From positions 10,132,491-10,196,490 of the forward strand of contig OY720345.1 of NCBI GenBank assembly GCA_963082975.1: a stretch of 64,000 nucleotides of DNA. The letters run 5' to 3'. Made by a program: the position numbers and the translations under genes. Every line of letters begins with the position of its first letter. The first letter of the stretch is position 1. A model generated the notes under the pieces. That model ran no database searches and was not told the origin of the DNA. It worked only from the letters and a program-made list of their open reading frames with translations. Shown one piece after another: positions 35,588 through 47,607 of the stretch. The DNA comes from Labia minor. Taxonomy: Eukaryota > Arthropoda > Insecta > Dermaptera > Spongiphoridae.

Positions 35588-36600
35588 TAATATTAAAGCA
35601 TATTACACCACCCTGTTCGATAAGGGAAGGAATTAATCAAATAAATAAATAAATAAAAATATATGTAAATATAAATTGTTTACTTAAAATAACAAAAAGT
35701 CAAATAAAATATATATAAATAGTGTGAGTACTCTAATTTAATTCTTATTAATAAGTTCAAATATTTGTTAAGAAATGAAATGACTAAAATTACCAAATTT
35801 GGATGTAATGTGGAAATCGAAATAATATATAAATTCTTCTTTCAATCTCCATCATTATATAATGAACAATTTCTATACTATATAAACTTGACACAAATGA
35901 CCCAAATTTTATTCCACAAACAAAATTTATTGATTTGATTATTTTCGTATATTTTTATAAGTAAAACAAATATTATTATATAAATTTTAATATTTTTTTT
36001 TTCATTTTTACAAACATTGTACTAAATTTGAGTTTATCCTTAAAATATTCTTAAATAATCAATTGATTTGATCATTTATTAATTATATTTTTAGGGGTCT
36101 CTAACTCTAATCATAATCATCAAAGTACAATAGATAAAATAAATAAATTGAATACAACTTTCACTTATCAATTGTATAAATCTTAATTTGCCATCTTATT
36201 ATTAATATTATTTTATGATCAAACATATTTTTTTCCCTGGTTTATTAAATTAAATAAAAGTCAAAATCATTAGGATTCGATATTTGATGATTAATAATTC
36301 ACAAATTATTTCTAAATTGAATCATTAGTATTCTATTGTAAACTATCTAATGATTTTATATCGATTTATTAACATTGATATACTCGTAGGGGGAAATAAT
36401 TATAACTAATATCATTAGTAAGATTAAAAAAAATTATTATGATATAAAAAAAATAATAGTAATATGCATAGTGAACAATTCAGATATTCTAATCATTTTA
36501 CTAGAATATTTATTTTATGGAAAAGTTAAAATAATTTTATGATTAATCAATTTTTACGATTGATATTCTATTGCAAAACGAGAAAGAAAGAAAAGACATT
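35588..36600. other. AT-rich intergenic DNA
   Basis: Contains a 41-bp sequence (about 36052-36092) that repeats 34724-34764 exactly; otherwise nothing recognised. Confidence 0.45.
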
Positions 36601-37285
36601 AAGTATAATAATAAATTACTTGTGTAGGTGCTTTTTGTGAAAAATGTAAATTGCGATTATATTAGTTTATGGTTGGTAATGTTTAGTAAACTCATTTTTT
36701 TTGTGTTCAATTTGATATAATTCTTTTTTAAACAACCTAGTGAAGAAGTGAATGAGGGGGGGAGGTTTCGTAAATGTGCGGGTGCGTTTTTAGGTGCTTG
36801 ATTTCGGTTTGATTACAGATACACAATATCAATTTAAACAATTTATATATACCTGGTCCTATATATAAGTCAAATGAACAATAAATTATTAAAATGATTA
36901 TTATTATTAAATAGATTTTTTTTATAATATTTTAAAACCAAGAGAAACTTGGAAAAAAATTAGCTAAATTGATATAAACGGGAATGTATATTTATTTATA
37001 TAGATATTCAATTCTTTTTATAGGATTTAGTAAGAATATGAAGATTTTATCAAGAAACATCATTGATTAGGGGGGATGAAAGAAGAAAGATAAAAACAAT
37101 AATCAAAAAGTGGTAGTTTCCAAAGTATTAATTTTATATTCATTGTCGGAAAATATTTCACTTAAAATATAGTAGTAATTAATAATTGAGTGATTAAACT
37201 AGAAATAAAAACCAAGTTAATATAATTTTTTCATTTTAATTCAAGTTTTTAAAATATTTGTTTTTTTGATACTTTGTATATATAT
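36600..37285 (-). mobile_element. Penelope-like/foldback element core, second copy
   Basis: Reverse of the core found at about 26640-27260 (matching words: ggtgcgtttttaggtgcttg, cctggtcctatatataagtc, gtatttatttatatagata). It runs directly into the palindrome at 37332-37823, which carries a related hammerhead-like end. Confidence 0.6.
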
Positions 37286-37331
37286 AAATATATATATGTT
37301 GGTTTAGGTTTCTGTGAATGTTATTATTATT

Positions 37332-37823
37332 ATTACTATCAGATTTATCAGGGATATAATCACGTATTTTTGTGAGATTGTTTTCTCGACGTTTCGGCAC
37401 CCATTTTGGCGCCATTTTCAAGAGATTATTTAGGTGGGAATATTTTTTGGGATTCTGGGTCTTAGTCTGTGTGACCAAGGGTTAATATCGGGATTTTGGG
37501 TTCATAGGTTGGATCGTTTTGTACTCACTTCGTTGCTGTGGAGCTCCGAAGAATCCTGGGCAAACCTGACTCTGGCACACGTCCGTACCGGAAGCGCAGG
37601 TAGAATCCAAAGGGTCGGGTCCCAGTTGGCCTCGGGCTATTGTCCGGTACGGACGTGTGCCAGAGTCAGGATTGCCCAGGATTCTTCGGAGCTCTACAGC
37701 AACGCAGTGAGTACAAAACCATCCAACCTATCAACCCAAAATCCCGATATTAATCCTTGGTCATTTCGAGAAAACAATCTCACAAAAATACGTGATTATA
37801 TCCCTGATAAATCTGATAGTAAT
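37332..37823. repeat. Large palindrome with GC-rich centre
   Basis: The outer arms 37332-37388 and 37767-37823 are inverted copies, as are the inner arms 37473-37591 and 37643-37763 (for example cacacgtccgtaccgg against ccggtacggacgtgtg). A loop of about 51 bp lies between. The left side has about 84 extra bases (37389-37472) with cgtttcggcacccattttgg, the hammerhead-like end. The 155-codon ORF across it is a by-product. Confidence 0.8.
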
Positions 37824-38027
37824 ATATATCTATATAATGTTGTTTGGAAATGGCCACAGCACATTTTTTTGTTTTATTATCAAATCTTAAGTATTAATTG
37901 AATAACAAGTCATCTCTCACATAAGAATATATACATAATATAAATATAAATTAATCTATTTTATTATTATTTGTACCATAATATTTGAAGAATAATTCTA
38001 CTATTAAGGAATGAAATGAAATAATAC

Positions 38028-38357
38028 CATGGGCGGTGAGATTGAACGTCCATGTTTCATGATGATCGCCGGTGAGTGATGCAGCTGCAGCTGCTGTATT
38101 AAAAGCATCAATCCCATTGATATCCCCCGGTCGTCTTCGACGACAACTTTGTGTAACGCTGAGTACTGTTCCACCACCGGGTGCTCCTCCACCAGATCCA
38201 CCAATTGTACCCGCAACACCTCCAGATGACAAATCCGCCCCTGGCGCTGGTGTATAAGCGAAGCAATAACGTCGTGCACCCCGAGATTTCCTCGCCAATG
38301 GGGCGGCGATTAAGAAACTGGAGCCATCTTCACTCCAACTGCCGTGACACGCGTACG
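38028..38357 (-). CDS. DUF704x-like gene, exon 5
   Basis: Codes for AYACHGSWSEDGSSFLIA, SRGARRYCFAYTP, a Gly-rich insert (GGVAGTIGGSGGGAPGGG), VTQSCRRRR, an Ala run (NTAAAAAS) and WTFNLTAHG. Acceptor tttaaag, donor atg/gtatta, phase 1 out. The Ala run is encoded by CAG/GCT triplets, a possible expansion. Confidence 0.78.
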
Positions 38358-38621
38358 CTTTAAATACACACACACACACACATTTATTTAATAAATTAAT
38401 TATGCATACTAAACACAATACAAAACAATTATGAATTTTAATCCAATCGTAACTAAATTTAAACAGGAGGGGATTTCCATGGAGTGTCAAATTTTGTTTT
38501 TTTTTTTGTTTCTATCTACATGACACTTTAATGAGTCGAGATAAGAGAGGATAAGGGCATTATTATGAGTCACTCACGTGTGTTATCTATTAATTATTTG
38601 GAAAAATAATAATAAATGACA

Positions 38622-38658
<37 letters not shown>

Positions 38659-41600
38659 TATATGCAAATCTCTTTATTCGTTGGTATTACTTCAAATTAA
38701 AAGAGGGAAACATAACAGAAGGGTTAAATATTTATTTAAAAAGTATCATGTTTCGAGAGTATTATTAATAATAATAAATCAATACTATAATTAAATAATT
38801 AAATAGACAAAAAAAATTTTATTTAAAATCGATCCATTTACCTACCAATTCACGTGTAAAAGTAAAATCAATTAATTTATCTTTAATCATAAACATTATA
38901 TATATATAAATAACATCATCAATTTTTATTTATTATCAATAAAATTTATACTTTTAAAAATATCAATTAATTTTATATAATTATTGCGAAAAATTTTAAT
39001 TGGCAAGGTTCAATGCCTGATGCTCAAATACGTTATGTAAAAATCGGTACACAGGACTCAAAATTTTGAATTAACATTTATAAATGTAAAAAAAAAAAAA
39101 TAATTTCTTGTTGCTAAAGACAAAAAAATAAAGAACATTTCATTGGGTGTTCTAAAAAATCAGAGACCTAAACGAACCTATCTGGAACCTTTGCATGACA
39201 AGTTGAATCTTATTGATTCTTTGGAATTTGCGGCAATTTATTCTCCAATTCTCACTTCCTAACTCTTAGTTAAACAAATAAGAAAAATCTGGAGTCAACT
39301 CCACTCGACTATCTCGCAAATTTGAATTGGAATAATTAACAAATATTAAATTAAATTAGATAATCAATTAAAATTAATAAATAATATTTATTAAACCAGC
39401 GCGTATTTGGCTCTTTGTTGATGGCACCACATGACGTGCTGGCGCGTGATTGCTAGTCAACTTGTTAAATACACGTGTTTATACAATTTTTATAATCAGG
39501 TGAAAAACTATCAAAAATATATCTTTATTTTTACGGTCAGTTTAGAGGAAAAAAAATGAAAACTTGGTAAGTAATGACCCTCTTCTTCCGGATGAGCTAA
39601 ATTTCTCAAAAGTTGATAGAAAACTACGAATATAAAAGCATCAAAATCTCGACATCGAAAATTTTCACTATCGCAATTCTGTCGAAATAGTAAAAAGTTG
39701 GACAGACGGATTTTGTGATTATGAAATTATTTGGATATATATTTTTTTTAAATACCATCCTCTATATTTATTATATATATATATTATCTACAGATTAAAA
39801 AAAACGAAAGGAAGAAAGGATCTGCTCCTTCAAACCATACTATCTTTGTAAAATAAACATTTCACTAGACTTTGCTGATTCATTAGAGCCAGGGGCTCTA
39901 TATAGCACAATGTGTAAATGATAAATAATCAATTAAATTTTATACTTTTAAATAAATTTAAATCTCCGACTTTTGTACGTCCTACGCAAGGATAACGCCT
40001 ATCAAGCCGGTTCAGCCACTCTAGCTTTATTGCCGCCCCGGCCAAAAAAAAAACAAAACAAATTGCCGCCCCTTTAAACAAAATTTTTTTTAGTCAGAGC
40101 AAGTTTAAGACAAAAATCCATCATTTATTACGTTAAACTGAACAATTACCAGAAAAATCAAGAAATATATATTTTGAATAACTGATTATCAATATTTTAT
40201 GTCAATTAGATTTGCTGCCCCGGACAAAAGTCTGGGTCAGCCGGCCCTGGAGCAGGCGCTGGTCGATTATATCAATTAGGTGTCCTATGATCAGTAGAAC
40301 GGGTCCTATCAACCTTTCCTTGATTTTCTTAATCAAAGGCGCTATTTTTTATCAAGTAGATTCCCAATGTTGATCCCGGAGGCTGGATTGACTCCGTCCC
40401 ATAGAACCCAACTAGAAAAATTCCTTTGCCAGGCCCGGGACTTGAACTCGGGACCACGAGAATGTGAGCCAGATACTCTAACCTCTCACCCTGTGGCGCC
40501 TTCTTAAATCAATTTAAATGAATGATATTTGATTTAAATTTATTCAAAAAATACAAACATACACAACGTTTCGATTGCTACTTCTGCAATCGAAACGTTG
40601 TCTATATGTTTGTATTTTTTGAATAAATTTACAATAACAAATATCAATATGTGGTTTAATTTACGATATTTGATTTGTGATAAATAATTTTGATTGGAAT
40701 AAATACCGATGAAATCAAATAGGAAATTGAAATTATTTCTCTTTCAAAGTCCAATAAATAAACCTTAAAGTTCCCTTTATGTTTCATTTGTTAACTTAAT
40801 ATATACAAAATATAATATATAATAATTTTGTAATTATTGAAACTTATCTGAAATAATCATTAATTATTTAATGAAGTAGCTTTCTGTGAATTTAATAAAT
40901 TTTAAGCCGTGGATTAAAATTTTTATGTAAGTCAAAAGAGAAAAATGAGGAGGCTATTATAATACTTTTCAAACCTAAATACCTAGAGTTAATAACACTT
41001 TTTTAGATAAGATCGAAAAGTAAAAAAAAAACAAAAAACACATGAATAAGTAATTTTTAATTATAAATAAATAATTAAAGATAATAAATTATGTATGTAT
41101 ATGTTTGTTAATTTTGTATTTAAAAGTTTAGTTAATAGTAATATTAAATTATTTAAATACATATATAGCTACTGTATACCTAAACCTAGTGTATATGAAA
41201 CTCAAACAGAGTAAAAGTTACGAGTCATGTAATAAATAAATAAAATGGCAAAGAGCTTACTTAAATGCATATTAAGAGTGCTTATAGGGAAAAAATATAA
41301 ACTTAAAGATTTTAATAATAAATCAAAATTTTAAATAATTAACTTTATGTTAGTATTTTTAATTTTAAATGATTTAATAAAGATATTAAAATTAATTAGA
41401 AACTATTGAATTGTTTTGGATATTTGTATTTTGAGAAATTTTAAAACGTTCCACTTGTAAAAATAAATATTTTAATAATATATATCTATATTATAATTTC
41501 TTATATACTCAAATATTAATATTATTAGAAGCCGAGAAATATTGCATAAGGAAAGTTTCTTGAAAATTAAAAAAGGAATCCACTGGCAAAGTTTTATCCA

Positions 41601-44600
41601 AATCCATGACATGACAACTAATCTGAACAATTATTCAGAGTATAAACAATAATTCAAAAAAAGATTAATTAATAATCTATCTTGTTATACTATGGATGCA
41701 TTCCAGTTTATGGAACACATACAACGATAAAAACAATCCTTTAGTCGTTGAGATGGCCAAAAAGTCACTTGAGTTTATGTTAATAACGCTCGCAAGCAAA
41801 CAAGTGGAACGGGAAAACTAGCAATTGGAACTCACCCTATTTATATATAACTAGCTGCTCAGAGCTCCTTCGTCGCTCTTCACATCTAGACGGGGGCTCC
41901 GCCCCCTGTACCCCCGAGTGGTACATAGTATTTGGTTGAAAGTAGTAAAAGGTTTTCATCCATTTTGTTTCAAACAATGTATAACATAAAACATTCATTT
42001 CTTATTGTGTGATTATTTAAAATATATTTTAATTTATTTAGTAAATTAATTATATATATTATTATTGAATATGTTATATCTATCTACTCGAAAGTTCTTG
42101 GCAGCTACAACCACATTTCTCCAAGTGTCCTTATCCTGAGCCTCTGTTCCATCTCTCGTACGTCATTCCCTGATGTACTCATCTTTCTTTGGCCCATAAA
42201 TGCTGGGGAGAATCCTATTCTCTGAATCCACTCTCATCTCCAAAGATCATAGACCATGTCTAACACTCATATAATACAACAGACAAAATAATTGTTTTAT
42301 ATATTTTAATTTTCATTCCCTTTTATAATAATTTTGATGAGATAAGCCTCTTTACTGCATGATAACAGGCGTTTTCCGATTGCAACTTCGATTTCAATTC
42401 TTCTCAAATATTATTATCCTTCGTGATTACATTCAATTTTTCTACATATTCAAATTCTACATTTTGTATGTTAATACTGCTCCTGTTTGTTTCTAAATAT
42501 ATTTATTTATCATTATTAATTTCAAACCTCATCTCTTTTCCTACCTCGATTAATTTTTCCTCGCTATCTGTAATTGCAATTGCCGAATCTCCTATTATAT
42601 TTAAGTCGTCTGGGTCACCTAATATTTTACAATTGATTTCCACATCTTACTCTTTCTTTACTACCTTCAAGATAAATTTTAAGATCAAAATTTGAAAAAG
42701 TTTATCCGGATCTATTGAGTCATGCGTAGGTTTTACTAAAGTCTACAAATAATTAGTGAACAGAGATATTGAATTCGCGGTTTTTTTAATATCTGTCATA
42801 ATGAAAATATCTTAATTAATGTTGATCGATTTGGCATGAACCCGCAATGATATCTCCTAATATTTCCTCCGCCTATAGTTTATAAGTATTGTATATGTTA
42901 TAATAGAGTATAATATTTCTTGATCATTTCATTTCGATATTTTAATTTCATTGTTTGATTTTTATTGAATATTTTTAATTATAATAAAATTAGAGAAAAT
43001 GCAAAGTTAGAGACTTGAGACAATTTATAAAAATTAATTTATAAAAATTAACGGTATAAAAGTATTGATAAAACTAAAGATAAATTAACAATATATACAT
43101 TCATTAATAGTATTAATTTAAATTAATGGATTTATTTGATTTTTTATTATTAAGTTCATTTATTAATTTTTTTAGATCATAGTTAATTCCCTCCCTTAAA
43201 ATAAAAGAAGTACCTATTCAAATATGGAAAGAATAAATACAAAATAATTTAAGTTAAATATGATTTAAATATTTTATTAAATTAATTAAAATGAGAACTT
43301 TTAGAATAAATTATTTAATTGAAATGATATTTGAATATTAGAATTTAAAATAAAAAGTTAAAATTTATAATAATTCTTTGATTGCTAGTTATATACATTG
43401 TGTAAAATGAGTCCGCCAGTCAGTGGGCCACGCCTGGCTCTTGAATGAACAACACGGAGAACTATATATAAACTTTAAATCTCTCTCTGTCCCGCTCACA
43501 CACACTCTCACCTCTCTCCTCATCCCCTCCACCTCTCATTTCTTAGTTATTTCAATTTCCACAAATTGTCTAATTTTTAAAATATTCACTAATTTACTTT
43601 CTATTTTTATTCTTTAATCCTTAAATAATATATTTTCTATTTTATGTTAAAATGTAAATAACTTACATTTTAACATATTAAACTATGACAGCAAAAAAGT
43701 AAACGAATTACATACATACATACAAACAGTCTCCTTTATATATATAGATGTAATAATTATATGAAAATTATTCTTAATAATTTAAAATTAATTGTTATTA
43801 ATGATATCATATAATAATTAATTTAAAATTATTCTTATATATCTTTGATTTTTTTTTGGACAATTCTTCATAATTTATAATTAAATTAATTAATTATAAT
43901 TAACTTTTAAAACATAATTTATATGGAATAAATTTAAATAATACATTCGATGATTATTCAATTTAGAAATTATGTCAATTTTAAAATTTAGATTATTTTA
44001 ATAATAATTTTGAGAATTGTTAGAATTAATACAATCTTTTATTCAATACCAGACAGGCACGAAGGGGTTCTCTCAATTGACGAGCAGCGTAAAGCTTTAC
44101 ATATAAATTTTATATAAACAATTGATTTCTAAAATTTTTTTGAATATATATACTGAAATATTGACTGATTATGTAAAGACTATAAGCAAACATGGGTGTT
44201 TATAAAAAAAACAAGAATATTTATAATCATTGAGTAAATTAATTAATAGAATAATAGTAGAGCCCACTCTAGACAGTGGTAAACTGGGCGGCAAATCTGA
44301 AGGGCGGCATTTTGTTTATGAATGTAATAAATTTTACGAATATAGGGGTGCCAATTTGCCGTAAATGCTAGAGCGGACGCTGATAATAGAGTCCTACTAT
44401 TCCCGATCAGACATAAATAATTTTTAAATTACAATTTAGAAATTAAATATTAAAATTAAAACATTGATTAAATTTAGGCACCTGTTACGGAATCTTGATC
44501 ACAACTGGAACGAAATTCCATTTGATCAGATGCTGAACAGCCAACAGCCAAACTTTCAAATCTTCGTGCTCCACATTCTGGTGGTGGAGCCTGTGGTTGC

Positions 44601-47353
44601 TCCATTACTCCATCCATTCCCTCGCCACTACCCGGTGACTCACCAATTGACGATGCAAGAGCTGAAAATTCACCACCAACACCTCCACCACCAAAATCAC
44701 CCCCCGTTTGTGATAACATATAAAGACCCAAATGAGGACATGGTCGTGGTTTCATTGCTCCAGCTAAAAAATACAAATACAAATACAAATACAATGAATA
44801 AATGAAAAAAATATTGAGAAAATTTAGCATTCGATTGGACTACTTACTTATAAATGTCGTGTAGGGCAATAAAGATGGATTGAAGTTTTCTGGTAGACAA
44901 GCCTCTTCGGCACTGTGAGTTCGCTTTTCTATAAAATGGTTTTATCTAACTTTAATTAAACTGAAATGTTTATATAAGACATAAATCATAAATCCTATTA
45001 GTATCCGAAAAGTTAATTGAAATATTTAATTATTCAATCCAAAATATTCTAGTGAATGAATGATTCAATTTAAATCTTAAATTAGAAATAAATTTGATTA
45101 AAATAGAACGATAGATTAAATATAAAAGAGATTCAAATTTATATATATCCTTATATATATATATATATATTTACATTTATTTAAAATATTTTCTTATTTA
45201 AACGATTGAAATAAAACCGTTTTAAAAGATGCATTAACATTTAAAATAAAATTTCTTTTAATCTCTTAAGTGATTGTTGTATGTTAAGGTTATAAAAAAA
45301 TGATATTAATTAATAAAATTTAAACATTTTAAATATTAAATTTGTTTTTTGAGATTAAGAATAATAGAGATTAGACCTCTTCCTTCCCCTCACCCTTTGT
45401 GGTATGTTTAAATTTAAATAAATAAAATCAAGAAGTAAAAAATAATCTTTTACTTACGCGATTGTTGCATTTCAAGTACATGACTGTCTCGTCGATAGAG
45501 GGCCAAACATACATAACCACTTTCGCTATAAAAAGAGATATATAAAAAAAAATTAATAATTAATAAATAATAATCAAATTCAATATTAATCATTTTTTTA
45601 TTTATTTTCTAAACAGGCAACTACTATTGTGGTTTTGATATTTATTTATACTTCTCTTTTTTTTTTTAGTTATCGTTTAAAAAAAAAATGATATCAAGTT
45701 AACCAAGTTAATCTGTATGTTTGAAAATAATTTAAAAAAAAATGGAAGGCTGTAAATCAGTGGTTTCCAACCTTTCTGTACCGGCGCCCCCTTTTTTTAA
45801 AAAAAATTCTTGAGCCCCCCTTTATTTTTGTAATAGTCTAATTTCCTTTTCCAATAGTCCGGCACATTTCTGAAATAATATAACAACAGGGGTGGGCCAA
45901 TGTTTCAGAGCATCGCAAAATCATTTGGCCTTTTTTTTAGAACCATATTGAAAAAAATTTAAAAAAAAAGTCGAAAATTTTCATAAGTTTACGGGCACTT
46001 GAATTGCTTTCGCGGACACTTGAAATTGGTTTTAATACCTTCGCGCCCCCCTTACAACCCCAGGGAGGGCGCGCCCTACAGGTTAGAAAACGCTGCTGTA
46101 AATGGTTGCACTTTTCTAACTTCCATAATTAAATAAAAATGGTATTTTTTTTTTAAATTTATAGGTATTTGAACTTTTGAACCTTGTGAAATTCGCCCCA
46201 CCCCCCTTCTATGCTTTCATCATCTTTCCCTTTAATCATTTATGATTTTTAGGAAATGTCAGGGTATGAATTGGTCTCTGGAAATATAAATTTAATATTT
46301 ATTTGTAACGCAATGTCATGCAACATCTATTAATAAATAAATCTCGATAATCAATAGATAACCCCCTCTTCTTTCACCTTCTAAGAAAAACAAGATAATA
46401 GTTAGAAAATCAGCTATTTTAATCCTTTTTTTTTGTTTTTTTACAAACCACATACTACTACAATATTTAAACAAAATATTAACTATATACCATTTATTCT
46501 TAATAATGGTAAGGAATGTTTATTAATTGAATTCCTATTGTATACTAGTATTTAGATTCATTTTCGTGAATCAGCGGGGCACAAACAGTACAGTAAATAG
46601 CGAAAGCACTAATCATTAACCACATGACAGTTTACAATCATTTGAAAAGAAAAAAACTTTTTGAAACTTTTCAAATATCTTATTATAATTTTATAAATAT
46701 GTACTGTGTATAAATAATTTCATAAAATCAAAATCATCTTAAAAATATCTGTCTCATTTAATCAAAATGATAAAATATTTTTATTAAAAATGAATTTTCA
46801 TATTTAATTATTGTAACAAATTATAATTAATTAATAATTATTAAAAAAATAAAAATAAAAAATATATTTTCATATAAATAATAATTATTTTGTTTTTTTG
46901 AAAAAAAAGTAATAATAATAATAATAATACTGTACAAATATAGGCCGATTTTTAAAAATTACTTAAATTTATTTTGTTTCATTATAATATGATGTATATA
47001 TTATATATACAGACTTCTTATTCTTTATTTTAATCGAGAATACATTAATTGATTAATTAATTTGTAATTATATTGTAAATTGTTTGTATTGAATTGTTTG
47101 AAGTGACATTGGTGGTGGTTATTAACTCACCATCCGGTGGTGAGATGAGCAACAAGTTTGACATAATGTTCTGAGGTGGGCGTAACGAGTCGATGACAGA
47201 CGAGTCGAATAGGCTGAGGATGATGTTGGCTTTGTAGACGAAGGGTCGCGTTGCTATGGGATGCGTGTAGAGTGCTTGAATGGTCAAGAGTGTGCCAGGT
47301 ATGGTACTCTCCCAGCCATGTGGGATATCGGCACGCAGACATTTCTCGCGTTA
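38028..47353 (-). CDS. Cysteine-rich extracellular protein, DUF7042/7043-like, five internal exons
   Basis: Exons on the - strand in order: 47353-47131, 45525-45458, 44928-44848, 44763-44482, 38357-38028. All junctions agree in phase (984 nt, 328 codons). The protein has CRYPTWLGEYHTWHTLDHS, GCESGYVCLALYRRDSHV, EEACLPENFNPSLLPYTT, CPHLGLYML and AYACHGSWSEDGSS, the layout I know from conserved arthropod secreted or membrane-anchored proteins carrying tandem DUF7042/DUF7043-type domains; their function is unknown. Unusual here are a Gly-rich insert in exon 4 and Gly-rich plus Ala-rich inserts in exon 5. Start and end exons are not resolved; the 6.1-kb intron before the last exon is full of transposons. 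Confidence 0.75.
38627..38656. repeat. (TTA)n microsatellite
   Basis: About ten ATT/TTA triplets inside the large intron of the DUF704x-like gene. Confidence 0.9.
39289..39691 (-). mobile_element. Helentron-like family A, reverse, shortened
   Basis: Starts ctggagtcaactccactcg, has the hairpin and ctatctcgcaaatttg, and ends atcgaaaattttcactatcg. The microsatellite block and part of the centre are missing. Confidence 0.68.
39963..40505 (-). mobile_element. tRNA-derived SINE, copy 2, with nested MITE
   Basis: On the - strand the head reads ggcgccacagggtgagaggt with an A-box-like stretch, and a good B box (GAGTTCAAGTCCC) about 45 bases on, then a body shared with 11207-11468. The body is interrupted at about 40014-40252 by another element. 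Confidence 0.78.
40014..40252. mobile_element. Small DNA element nested in the SINE
   Basis: Separates two parts of the SINE that are contiguous in copy 1. It has cagccactctagc at one end and gccggccctg at the other, with ttgccgcccc and gctgccccgg inside. Shares ggcggcaaat-type words with 44264-44385. Target duplication not clear. Confidence 0.5.
40536..40628. repeat. Near-perfect palindrome with hammerhead-like stem
   Basis: CAACGTTTCGATTGC-tacttct-GCAATCGAAACGTTG at 40564-40600, extended outward by further inverted sequence (aaatttattc/gaataaattt). It consists of the two end regions of the element at 26485-27385 joined head to head without the core. Confidence 0.75.
41527..41613 (-). repeat. 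Foldback family M arm, single
   Basis: Matches the right arm at 34737-34884 (gaaatattgcataaggaaag; aaaaaaggaatccactggca). Confidence 0.6.
41860..43750. mobile_element. Composite repeat region with GGGGGC hairpin
   Basis: Starts ataactagctgctcagagc with a GC hairpin gggggctccgccccc at 41891-41905 and seems to end at about 43750 in tttatatatatagatg. Such ends occur in dispersed repeats of many arthropods. A LINE relic lies inside. Boundaries uncertain. Confidence 0.35.
42083..42690 (-). mobile_element. LINE reverse-transcriptase relic (family I)
   Basis: Same parts as 21236-22130, strongly decayed (shared words tctttggcccataaatgct, actgcatgataacaggcg). No frame of useful length. Confidence 0.72.
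44264..44385. mobile_element. Small DNA element (MITE)
   Basis: The ends cccactctag and ctagagcggac are inverted; the interior has gggcggcaaatc and gccaatttgccg. About 120 bp, related to 40014-40252. Confidence 0.45.
44482..44763 (-). CDS. DUF704x-like gene, exon 4
   Basis: Codes for GAMKPRPCPHLGLYML, a Gly/Ser-rich insert of about 45 residues (GGGGVGGEFSAL and so on), then CGARRFESLAVGCSASDQME and FRSSCDQDSV. The intron upstream is only 84 bp. The donor cag/gtgcct is weak but the phase fits the next exon. Confidence 0.75.
44848..44928 (-). CDS. DUF704x-like gene, exon 3
   Basis: Codes for KRTHSAEEACLPENFNPSLL then PYTTFI. Acceptor tttatag, donor taa/gtaagt, phase 1 to 1. Confidence 0.78.
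   Translation of the reverse strand, partial: KSELTVPKRLVYQKTSIHLYCPTRHL
45458..45525 (-). CDS. DUF704x-like gene, exon 2
   Basis: Joins in phase 2 to make CESGYVCLALYRRDSHVLEM and QQS. Donor cgc/gtaagt. The matching Cys pair and RRDxHV block are typical for the family. Confidence 0.78.
45758..46095. mobile_element. hAT-type MITE with perfect target duplication
   Basis: Ends CAGTGGTTTCCAACCT and AGGTTAGAAAACGCTG; perfect 8-bp duplication CTGTAAAT at 45750-45757 and 46096-46103. The interior is rich in gcgcccccc. No coding capacity. It lies in an intron of the DUF704x-like gene. Confidence 0.9.
46104..47060. other. AT-rich intron spacer
   Basis: Simple A/T runs and a TAA-type microsatellite near 46910-46930; nothing recognised. 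Confidence 0.45.
47131..47353 (-). CDS. DUF704x-like gene, exon 1 of 5 visible
   Basis: Acceptor ttttttag at 47354-47361, entry with 2 bases; codes for REMSACRYPTWLGEYHTWH, LDHSSTLHAS, RLVCHRLVTPTSEHYVKL and HLTTG. Donor atg/gtgagt. The ATG in EMSAC is not taken as a start because the frame enters from a spliced acceptor and homologous proteins extend upstream. Confidence 0.75.
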
Positions 47354-47414
47354 CTAAAAAAACAAACAAAACATCGTCCATTATTTCATAAATTCCATCC
47401 AGTTTTTTTTTTTA

Positions 47415-47607
47415 TCACGTTTTTCTTAGCTTGCTTTCTTGTTTATCTGTTCGGATCAAATCTTGCAATCGAAATTTCGACCACTTCCAGTCATCCAATC
47501 GCTCTGAAACTTTTCAGAGTTATGTATTCTGGATGACAATACAATAAAATAACACATTCGTAGCTTGCAAGTGATTAATTAGAGCATAATTAATGAATAT
47601 TTGTATT
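47415..47607 (+). repeat. Dispersed repeat family P, copy 1
   Basis: About 190 bp, nearly identical to 48721-48927: cgtttttcttagcttgcttt at the start, attagagcataattaatgaa at the end. Same orientation. It differs mainly in the number of TTTG units. Possibly the end of a Helentron-like element. Confidence 0.65.

Noticed and set aside
37434..37901. 155-codon + strand ORF
   Set aside because: It spans the large palindrome; open because of GC-rich composition, with no domain visible.
38004..38363. Several open frames on both strands across 38004-38363
   Set aside because: Shadow frames of the GC-richer exon 5 of the DUF704x-like gene.
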